From JACRCT01 sp049841135 (GTDB taxonomy: Bacteria; Myxococcota; Myxococcia; Myxococcales; UBA5297): a DNA stretch of 64,000 bases. The stretch's first letter is position 1; every line of letters begins with the position of its first letter. Shown here piece after piece: positions 57,618 through 64,000 of the stretch. The DNA is taken from positions 1,054,001 to 1,118,000 of the forward strand of contig JASGHK010000004.1 in NCBI GenBank assembly GCA_049841135.1, read 5' to 3'. The notes below the pieces were generated by a model, which ran no database searches, was not told the origin of the DNA, and was given only the letters and a program-made list of their open reading frames with translations. A program made the position numbers and the translations under genes.

Positions 57618-57916
57618 TTGAGCATCGAGCATCGCGCGGCTCCCTCGCGCAGCGGAATCCAACTCGCGCTCGTCGAGAACGGTCCCGCGCTCGCGCTCGC
57701 AGTGCGTGACGCGCCGCCAGCGACCGACTCGAACCCCGCCACCGCCGCGGACCGCTTGGTCCAAGTGCTGGGGCAGGCCAGCTCGCCGATGTCCATCGCG
57801 GCGCTGCGCGAGACCTGCCACCTGCGCAACCAGTCGCTGTACGACGCGCTCGGCCAGCTCGTCGCCAAGGGCCGCGTCCTCAGATGCCCAAGGGCTACGC
57901 ACTCGCGAACCCCTGA
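57618..57916 (+). CDS. Small winged-helix protein, probably a fragment, with a missing base
   Basis: About 100 residues from TTG 57618 (GGAGAG upstream). The C-terminal half is a winged helix: ADRLVQVLGQASSPMSIAAL, RETCHLRNQSLYDALGQLVA. Just after GRVLRCP the frame appears to lose one base near 57890; the other frame gives PKGYALANP and stops at 57916, the usual way such helices end (GRVxRxPKGYxLA). Without correction the frame runs on with non-coding character to 58121. This type of domain occurs in mobile-element proteins; here it marks the edge of the accessory island. Family not identified. Confidence 0.45.
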
Positions 57917-58069
57917 TCGAACGGCAAAGGGTGCCGGTCAGGAGTCAACTCCCTGCCGGCCCCGTTCTTTCCCTCGCCCCGTCCCACTTCACTTCCGTTT
58001 CCCGCTCACCCTTACAGCGCGCGGGAACCGGAACTGGGAAGTCCATCAACGACCCCGCCGCGAGTGCCA

Positions 58070-58402
58070 TCAACAACTGCGCTCGCGCTCAAAGGTCCGC
58101 AGGTCGCCGCGCTCGTCGTAGCCATAGGCCCGCGTGTTGCCGGCCGGGTTGGTCATCGTCGTGATGCGGCCCAGCCCGTCGCGCTCGAACCCGACGCCCT
58201 TGCCGCTCGAGTGGACGATGCCCTCGCGAGTGATCGTGAACGAGTTGCCGTTCAGGTCGGTCACGCTCTTGACCCCGAAGCCCTGCTCGAGGTGGGAGAC
58301 CGTGCCGTCCTCGGTCGTCAGCACGAAGCCCTTCGGGTTGTAGACCGACAGGTCCCAGTTCATCAGCTGCACCGGGCCCGGCAGGCCCACGTGCTGCTCG
58401 AC
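58070..58402 (-). pseudogene. Rhs-family fragment (upstream part of the core)
   Basis: About 100 codons read LMNWDLSVYNPKGFVLTTED, GTVSHLEQGFGVKSVTDLNG, EGIVHSSGKGVGFERDGLGR, NPAGNTRAYGYDERGDL: the segment that normally precedes the YD repeats of Rhs proteins. It has no start and stops soon after, so it is a remnant. The same strand carries an Rhs gene at 60926-62646 that lacks exactly this upstream core, so the two look like pieces of one ancestral gene. Confidence 0.75.
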
Positions 58403-59061
58403 GGCGGCAGTGGCTCGCCGCCGGAAAGGCAGGCATCTGGGGACGTGGGCTGCGACGGGCGACGAGGAAGGGCCAGACGGTTCGGTCTTGGCACTGACGG
58501 CGCTGGCCTCTTCGCGCCAACGCACTTCGGACTCGAGCTGGGCGAGAAGGGCAGGCTTTGCTCTCGCGACTTCCGCTTGGCGGTCCGGCGCGAGTGCGCC
58601 AGAGTTCGTTCCAGCCGCATGAAGCTCTGGTTCAAGTGCGCGAATTCATTCGAGCGCAAGGTGCTTGACGGTCAAGGAGCTTTCTTGGGAATGGGTCCCG
58701 CAGTGTACCGCTTCGCGGCCAAGACCAAGTGCCAATGGCTGAATAGCTGGTTCCAATCGAAGAGACGGACGTGACCTCCGAGCCGCTTCCCGGGACGCAC
58801 GGCACGCTCGTGGTCGAGGGCAATCCGACGGTGATGCTCGACACCTCGATGCTCCCTCTGCCTTGAGGCCGTCCGCCGCGTGCTGGCCGACGTGAAGCCG
58901 ACGGCCCAGGCCTGAAGCCCACGTGAGCGCCGGACTTGGCCCACGTTCGCGTTCAGGCCCGCCCTGCGTCAGCACCCCGCCCGTCCCCGGACGACGCTGC
59001 CCTCACTCACTTGACCCAGTAAAAGTTTCCGCCGCTAGCGGGCCATTCCAGAACGTAATTG
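58403..59061. other. Scrambled region with the displaced end of the immunity gene
   Basis: Base composition is less GC-rich than average. Short protein-like stretches occur (+ strand GTHGTLVVEGNPTVMLDTSM near 58800) but none forms a gene. 59007-59061 on the minus strand encodes the native last residues of the Rhs immunity protein. Confidence 0.5.
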
Positions 59062-59070
59062 ATTCTGAAG
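59062..59070. repeat. Left 9-bp target duplication of the ISKra4-type element
   Basis: ATTCTGAAG, repeated directly at 60700-60708, immediately outside the terminal inverted repeats. Confidence 0.88.
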
Positions 59071-60699
59071 GGGCGTAGTTCCCAGGTTACCGAGCGCCCG
59101 CCCCTCGGGAAGCGCGGGAGTTAGTCGTGGAAGGAGGCCTCTCTCGTTCGGATAATCGCTTTTGCGAGAAGAGAAACCCGAACAAGAGAGGCTCCGGTGC
59201 GGAGTATTCAGGAGGCGCGGGTCGAGGTCCAGCAGGCCGCTGACATCGTGACCCAGTTGGCGGAGGGCCGATCAGAGCGGCTGGCGGACTTCGAGTCGCA
59301 GTTGTGGAGCGCGTTGCTGGCGCTCGGTCGTGCCGCGGTTGGCCTCTACCTGGTGGTCCGCGCCGCTCGGCCGCGCGCTTCGGAATACGAGCACGATGGG
59401 CGCCACTGGTTGTTGGGGCCCTGCCGAGATTCTGAGCTGGGGACCCGGTTCGGCAAGGTTCGGTTCGAGCGCCCGACGGGGGTCGATGCGTCTAACCGGC
59501 GTGCCGCACGTGACTTGCCGGTCGACCGCGAGTTGGGGCTGTGCGGCGGCTTCAGCCTAGGGACGGTGACGGCGATGACTCGCCTCTGCGCGCAGCTGGC
59601 GTTCGCCAACGCACGCCAGAACTTTCGCGAGACGTACGAGTGGGCTCCCAGCCCCCGAGCGGTCCTTCGAATGGTGGACGCGATCGGATCCGAGGCTCGC
59701 AACTTCCTCGAGCAGGCGCCCGCGCCGGATGGCGAGGGCGAGATCCTCGTCATCCAGGTCGACGCCAAAGGCGCGCCGATGCTCTCGCCCGAGACGTGCC
59801 GGCGACGGTCGCGGCCCCACGAGCGTGAGGAGGTCTCGGGCCGGACGGCTCGAAGGGCCAGCAAGCGAAGATGGCCCAAGCCGAAGCGGCGCTCGGTGGG
59901 CAAGAAGGCCAAGAACGCAAAGATGGCTGTGCTCGGTGTCATCTACACCTTGCGCCGAACGAAGAACGGCTACGAGGGGCCGATCAACAAGCGAGTGATC
60001 GGCACCTTCGATAGCCATGAGGCGCTGTTCGCCTGGCTCAGGCACGAGGCCGACAAACGGGGCTATGGCCAGAAGCGGACGCTGTTCTTGGCGGACGGCT
60101 CGGAGCACATCTGGCGCGGCCAGCTCAAGCACCTCGCGCAAGCGGAGGTGTGCATCGACTGGCACCACATCGTCGAGAGACTCTGGGACGTGGGCACCTG
60201 CTTCCACCCCGAGTACAGCGCCGAGTTGGAGGCATGGGTGGCGCGACAGACCACGAGGCTGCGACGCGGGGCGATCGGGGCGATCCTCGGCGAACTCAAG
60301 CAGCGGCTCGAAGGCACGCCCAAGACGGGGCCGGGCAACAAGTTCAAGCGCCGGCGACTGTGCCGAGCGATCGACCACTTCGAGGAACACCGAGACCGAA
60401 TGCGCTACGCCGAACTGCGCAAGGACGACCTGGACATAGCCACCGGAGCGGTGGAAGGGGCAGCGCGCAACGTCGTGGGCCTACGCCTCGATGGCCCGGG
60501 GATGCACTGGGGCCGCGAACGGGCAGAGCGGGTGCTGCACCTACGCTGCATCCTGGTCAACGGGATGTGGCAGGACTTCGTGCGCCATCTCGGACAGCTT
60601 CCAGAGATCGCTTTGGCAGCCCAACCAGCGCCCGCCACGCCACATCTGGCAAAAGCCGCATAATCCTAATTTCACTAATGAATCTCAGGATCTACACCC
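59071..60699 (+). mobile_element. ISKra4-family insertion sequence, complete
   Basis: 1629 bp. The left end GGGCGTAGTTCCCAGGTTAC and the complement of the right end GGGTGTAGATCCTGAGATTC match at 13 of 20 positions, starting GGG as in ISKra4 elements. A 9-bp direct repeat flanks both ends. One intact transposase gene fills the element. It is inserted in the 3' end of the Rhs immunity gene. Confidence 0.88.
59197..60663 (+). CDS. ISKra4-family transposase
   Basis: 488 residues. The family's C-terminal signature DGPGMHWGRERAERVLHLRC, then ILVNGMWQDF, is complete. Catalytic acidic residues probably lie in LVIQVDAKGAPM (about 187), LFLADGSEHIWRG (about 300) and TGAVEGAARNVVGLRL (about 425), a DDE arrangement. 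A basic Lys/Arg region sits at about 205-240. The start is GTG 59197. The frame is intact and the ends are recognisable, so the element may still move. Confidence 0.93.
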   Translation: MRSIQEARVEVQQAADIVTQLAEGRSERLADFESQLWSALLALGRAAVGLYLVVRAARPRASEYEHDGRHWLLGPCRDSELGTRFGKVRFERPTGVDASNRRAARDLPVDRELGLCGGFSLGTVTAMTRLCAQLAFANARQNFRETYEWAPSPRAVLRMVDAIGSEARNFLEQAPAPDGEGEILVIQVDAKGAPMLSPETCRRRSRPHEREEVSGRTARRASKRRWPKPKRRSVGKKAKNAKMAVLGVIYTLRRTKNGYEGPINKRVIGTFDSHEALFAWLRHEADKRGYGQKRTLFLADGSEHIWRGQLKHLAQAEVCIDWHHIVERLWDVGTCFHPEYSAELEAWVARQTTRLRRGAIGAILGELKQRLEGTPKTGPGNKFKRRRLCRAIDHFEEHRDRMRYAELRKDDLDIATGAVEGAARNVVGLRLDGPGMHWGRERAERVLHLRCILVNGMWQDFVRHLGQLPEIALAAQPAPATPHLAKAA

Positions 60700-60929
60700 A
60701 TTCTGAAGTCGTCCTTTGCTTTGCCCAGACGCGGCTCCAAGGACCGCCAGCGGCTTAAGCACTCTTCGTTTGAGAGCTTCTGAAAGTTAGGTGTACCTCG
60801 TTCCGGAAAGACGGTATCCCAAACTTCCATTGCAAGTTTCTTCAGCTTCGCAATTTTCATCTCCCTTGAGAGCGAGTCGTTTTCGAGCACTGCGCTGATT
60901 GCATCAATGGCATCCTCAATCTCAATCAT
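60675..60929 (-). CDS. Rhs toxin immunity protein, 3' end replaced by the insertion sequence
   Basis: 84 residues as read: MIEIEDAIDAISAVLENDSL, acidic at the N-terminus, helical. The ATG overlaps the Rhs toxin stop by 4 bp (ATGA), the standard toxin-immunity layout. The insertion sequence enters after codon 76; the last eight residues (MGVDPEIH) come from the final native bases plus the element's end. Removing the element and one target copy restores the frame as RINYVLEWPASGGNFYWVK and a stop at 59007, giving a 94-residue protein. Lower GC than neighbours suggests transfer. Immunity role is inferred from position and size. Confidence 0.75.
   Translation of the reverse strand: MIEIEDAIDAISAVLENDSLSREMKIAKLKKLAMEVWDTVFPERGTPNFQKLSNEECLSRWRSLEPRLGKAKDDFRMGVDPEIH
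60700..60708. repeat. Right 9-bp target duplication
   Basis: ATTCTGAAG adjacent to the right inverted repeat; it lies within the immunity coding sequence. Confidence 0.88.
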
Positions 60930-62646
60930 TGGCTTTTCCTGGTAGCCGTGACAACCAGCGCGTCGTTAAATTCCCTAATTTTGGTTATGAAGCCGGCGCG
61001 TTCCAGCGCAGCCTTCAGAGCCTCTGCGGAATTTGGGCCCGTTGACGCCACAATGTGCTTGACCCCCAGCCTGGATGCTTGAGTGGCGAACGCGTCGGCG
61101 TCGGCGTAGCGGCCGTTTGGCACGGGAATAAACGGCACGTTCGAAGCCCTGAGCAACCGAGTTCCCCAACATCCATCTTCGTGAAGTCGGCGATTACGGT
61201 GTTTCTTGGCAGTCCTTCATCAACCATGTCGACATGCAGGAAGTCCGGTCTAAGGCTTCGTTCTGTAACCCGGTTGTTGAGCGGGCCGCCAACGTTCACC
61301 ACCATAGGACCTCGGCCTCCGAACATGATTTGGGCTGCCAGTATTAGGTCGTATCCGCCGGTGATGGCCGCTATGAGCAAGAAGCCGGTAAGGAGCGCAT
61401 CCTCTTCGACAGCGGCAACATCGCTTGGCGACCCGCCGCTCAAGGCAGTTCGAAGCCCCGTAATCGCGGCGGCGTTGAGCGAGCTAACGATGCTCACCAC
61501 GAGACACATCTCGTAGGCTGTGTACTGGCCGCCCGAGGGGTCGATGAATCGGACCGGGTCTTGGGCGGCATAAGAATACCGATGTAGTGTTGCCGGCTCC
61601 CACTCGCTCCCCCGGAACGGGTCCTCACTCACAAACTTCCCCGTCCCCACGTCCAGCCAACGCGCCCGGTTGTAGTAGAGCCCTGTCCCGCCCTCCCAAG
61701 CCTCCCCGGCGAACATGTACGGCTGCGGGTCGGAGCCGACGTGCTCCAACAGCTCTCCGAAGGCGTTGTAGGTGTAGGAGTCGGTGACCGCGCCGCTCTC
61801 GTTGGTGAGCTTGCGGATGCTCCCGAGCCCGTCGGCGTGGACGTATTTGGTGCCTGAAGCCCGGATGACGGCCAGCAAGTCGTCGCCGCGGACGTAGAGC
61901 GCCTTGAGCGCCCCAGCCTCGTCCGTCTCCGCGACGACGTGGGACAGCGCCCCCGAGGTGTCCACGAGGTAGTTCTGGACGGTGGTCACCCCAGCCTTGG
62001 TGGTCTTGGTCTGCACCCGGTTGCCGTCGGCGTCGTAGGTGTGCTCCACGACCGTCCCGTCCTGCTTCTGGACCTTCACCAGCCGGTGGTCGAAGTCCCA
62101 CCAGAAGGCAGACGAGTCCCCCGAGGCCGGGTCGTCCTGCGTGATGAGGTTGCCCTCGTCGTCCCAGTAGTGGTCGGTGGTCCCGGCCTTCTGCAGCCGG
62201 TCCCGCTCGTCGAAGCTGGAGCTGGTCAGCACGCCGTTCTTGGTCTGCGAGAGCCGATTGCCGACGGCGTCGTAGATGAACCCGCCCGCGTATTGGACCG
62301 CCTCGGCCTTGGTGACCGTCTCGCCGGTCAGCCGGTACAGGTCGTCGTAGGTGAACTCGCGGAAGGTGCCGTCAGCCTCGTCGATGCGCGTGCGGTTCCC
62401 CGTCGGCCCCAGGGTGAAGGCGTAGCCCTGGATGGCAACACCCGACGCGCATCCGCCCGCCGCTCGCCCGATTCCCGCGTGCATTCCCCGCGTTGGCGAG
62501 CCCGACCCCTCGGCGCAGACGAACCGGAAGATGACGAGAGTCCCGACGCGCTTTTCCGCGGAGGGTGCGTCGGCCTGGCCGACGTAGGCGCGCGCCGGGG
62601 CGGCGCAGCAGAGCACTGCCAGCAGCGGAGCAATCACTCGAGCCAT
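60926..62646 (-). CDS. Truncated Rhs/YD-repeat protein with variable C-terminal toxin tip, frameshifted
   Basis: About 573 residues after adding one base near 61168 (MDVGG instead of MDVGE). A signal peptide (VIAPLLAVLCCAAPARAYVG) is joined within 80 residues to the YD-repeat core (GNRTRIDEADGTFREFTYDD, YDADGNRV), then the conserved Rhs end LYYNRARWLDVGTGKFVSED and RYSYAAQDPVRFIDPSGGQY. After this comes a hydrophobic pre-toxin segment and about 150 less GC-rich residues of variable tip (MVVNVGGPLNN, NTVIADFTKMDVG, GFITKIREFNDALVVTATRK) with a Rossmann-like look. Normal Rhs proteins exceed 1200 residues; the missing upstream core lies at 58070-58402. The toxin stop overlaps the immunity start. 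Confidence 0.82.
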
Positions 62647-62688
62647 GAGGAGGCCAATGCTACTCCGGGTGCTGCCCGCCCTGGGCGC

Positions 62689-63714
62689 TCACGGCTTCGT
62701 GGGAGTCGGCGGCGGTGTCGAGAGCGGCTCCGTCGGCGGCGGCTGCTCCGACTTCCGCTCCAGCTTCGCCCCGGGATGCGTCCTCGCGTGGACCTCCTGG
62801 AGCCGACGGATGCTGACCTGCGTGTAGAGCTGCGTCGAGGCCAGCGATGCGTGCCCGAGCAGCTCCTGGATGGCGCGGATGTCCGCTCCGCCCTCCAGCA
62901 TCGCCGTCGCGGCGCTGTGGCGCAGGACGTGGCAGCCCCCGGTCTTCTCGATGCCCGCTGCCTGGATGTAGCGGTGCACGACGAGCGACAGGTGCGTGGG
63001 CACGAAGGCCTGGCCGTCCTGGCGCAGGAAGAGGATGCCGGCGTCGGGCTCGACCACCAGCGCGGGGCGCGCGTCGGCGAGGTACTTCGTGAGCCAGGCC
63101 AGGGCCCTCTCGCCAAGCGGCACGACCCGGTCCTTGCGCCCCTTGCCGTTGCGGACGAGCAGGGTCGCCCGCTCGTGGTCGACCGAGTAGATGGTCAGGC
63201 GCGCGAGCTCCGTGCGCCGGATGGCCGTCGTCCAGAACACCTCCATCAACGCCCGGTCGCGCAGGCCGCTCGGCGTCGAGACGTCGGGCAGCGCGAGCAC
63301 ACTCTCGACCTCCGCGAGCGAGAGGACGTTGGGCAGCTTCTTCTCGGCCTTGGGCAGTTCCAGCTCGGCGGCGGGATTGAGCAGGACGTGGCCGTTCTTC
63401 GCGAGCCAGCGGAAGTAGCCCTTGAGCGCCGTCAGCCGCTGGTACTGCGTGCCCACCGCGAGCGGCTTGCCGTCGGCCTTGCGCAGGGCAAAGAGGTGGC
63501 GCTGGTAGCGCTCCAGCGTCGGCCGGGTGATGTCCTGCGGCCTGGTGATGGTCCTCTCCGCGCACCAGTCGGCGAAGTAGGCCAGGCTCTGCTCCCGACC
63601 CCTGATGGTGGCCTCGGTGAAGGTCGCGGTCACCTTCATCCACTCCAGGTATCGGACCATCAGCGTGCGCAGGCCCTGCGGCCCGTCGGTCGGCTCGAGG
63701 TACTTGCGAGGCAT
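62689..63714 (-). CDS. XerC/D-like tyrosine recombinase
   Basis: 341 residues. The N-terminal SAM-like core-binding domain (YLEWMKVTATFTEATIRGRE) is followed by the catalytic domain: AIRRTELARLTIYSVD (first Arg), NGKGRKDRVVPLGERAL (Lys), HVLRHSAATAMLEGGADIRA (His-x-x-Arg), LLGHASLASTQLYTQVS (His and nucleophile Tyr). The C-terminal tail is Pro/Thr-rich. ATG 63714 overlaps the preceding stop by one base. It is 42 bp upstream of the Rhs gene. Likely an element integrase rather than chromosomal XerC/D, given the island context. Confidence 0.92.
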   Translation of the reverse strand: MPRKYLEPTDGPQGLRTLMVRYLEWMKVTATFTEATIRGREQSLAYFADWCAERTITRPQDITRPTLERYQRHLFALRKADGKPLAVGTQYQRLTALKGYFRWLAKNGHVLLNPAAELELPKAEKKLPNVLSLAEVESVLALPDVSTPSGLRDRALMEVFWTTAIRRTELARLTIYSVDHERATLLVRNGKGRKDRVVPLGERALAWLTKYLADARPALVVEPDAGILFLRQDGQAFVPTHLSLVVHRYIQAAGIEKTGGCHVLRHSAATAMLEGGADIRAIQELLGHASLASTQLYTQVSIRRLQEVHARTHPGAKLERKSEQPPPTEPLSTPPPTPTKP

Positions 63715-64000
63715 CAGCGCACGTCCTTGGCCTGCGGGTATGACGGCGGCGCGCCTGGCCGACCCTCCTGACGTGCGATTTCGGGCTCCGCGTGGCCGAG
63801 GGTCGGCAACCCGGCGTTCCCTTTCGCGTTCGCGGCGGAATCCGCGCCCCTCGATGGCCTCACGATGGGGGCACTCTGGGAGCTCGAACCGGCCACGAAC
63901 TCGCCCTCGTGCCCCCTCGAAGCCGGCGTCGTACCTGCAAGCGTGGCGGGGTCGATGAGCCCGAGGACGACGCGGCCGTCCTGCTCGCGGCCGTCGAAGA
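63714..64000 (-). CDS. C-terminal part of an unidentified protein, continues beyond the window
   Basis: The frame is open from the window edge and ends one base into the recombinase start, so the two are coupled. The readable part begins DGREQDGRVVLGLIDPATLA and becomes low-complexity (SRGADSAANAKGNAGLPTLG, then HAEPEIARQEG). No domain recognised. Its coupling to a tyrosine recombinase suggests another gene of the same mobile element. Confidence 0.5.
   Translation of the reverse strand, partial: FDGREQDGRVVLGLIDPATLAGTTPASRGHEGEFVAGSSSQSAPIVRPSRGADSAANAKGNAGLPTLGHAEPEIARQEGRPGAPPSYPQAKDVR

Noticed and set aside
58646..58975. Small minus-strand frames between the Rhs fragment and the insertion sequence
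   Set aside because: Three overlapping frames are open by chance; none has a start signal or domain, though decayed toxin tips cannot be excluded.

Overview
The window is about 70% GC with strongly GC-biased third codon positions. It reads like a chromosome segment of a Myxococcota-type (formerly deltaproteobacterial) organism. The signs are split glyQ/glyS, sigma-54 enhancer-binding signalling, lipoproteins with Asp/Ala/Gly-rich linkers, HYDIN-type and thrombospondin type 3/lamin-tail secreted proteins, TIGR02996/LRR and PEGA proteins, and Spo0M/HEAT fusions. This assignment is inference from gene content. No rRNA, tRNA or CRISPR array was seen.

Layout: 1-2.0 kb is the right part of an IS4-type insertion sequence with a DUF4338 (DruA-like) gene, followed by a 64-bp tandem repeat. 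2.1-5 kb holds pyruvate phosphate dikinase with a basic tail. 5.2-7.9 kb is a three-gene operon joined by 4-bp overlaps: Gly/Cys-tailed membrane protein, radical SAM/SPASM enzyme, nucleotidyltransferase. 8-11.4 kb is glyQ-glyS among dispersed palindromes. 11.8-14.4 kb is a zinc metallopeptidase translationally coupled to an ATP-grasp ligase. 14.4-19.4 kb has repeats, a cysteine-rich secreted protein, a HYDIN-type lipoprotein, an Rrf2 regulator, a PHP phosphoesterase and pterin dehydratase. 19.4-26 kb has CRP-like sites, a membrane operon and an NtrC-type two-component system. 26-31.4 kb encodes secreted proteins, including an amidohydrolase/TSP3/lamin-tail fusion of about 1430 residues.

31.8-38.7 kb holds two ungapped 112-nt structured leader elements. 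Each sits behind the same promoter, one upstream of an ATP-grasp protein and one upstream of a membrane-anchored trehalose-6-phosphate synthase. Trehalose phosphatase and a GH15 enzyme are divergent. 39-42.9 kb has cysE and an ahpC-ahpF-perR peroxide-defence cluster. 43-57.3 kb is mostly envelope proteins (beta-propeller lipoprotein, NlpC/P60-like protein, di-heme peroxidase-like lipoprotein, transglutaminase, DUF4124-glutaredoxin, PEGA/TPR) plus gsk. 57.4-64 kb is an accessory island with Rhs fragments, an Rhs toxin with its immunity gene, an ISKra4-family element with a 9-bp target duplication, and a tyrosine recombinase.

Many genes carry single-base frameshifts. Eleven of about seventeen are one extra base inside or beside GAGCTC, and two more are at GAGATC. 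I read these mainly as a systematic sequencing or assembly artefact and annotate such genes across the break as one gene. The most interesting items are the duplicated structured leader, the radical SAM operon with the Gly/Cys-tailed partner, and the Rhs immunity gene whose native 3' end can be rebuilt exactly by removing the insertion sequence.
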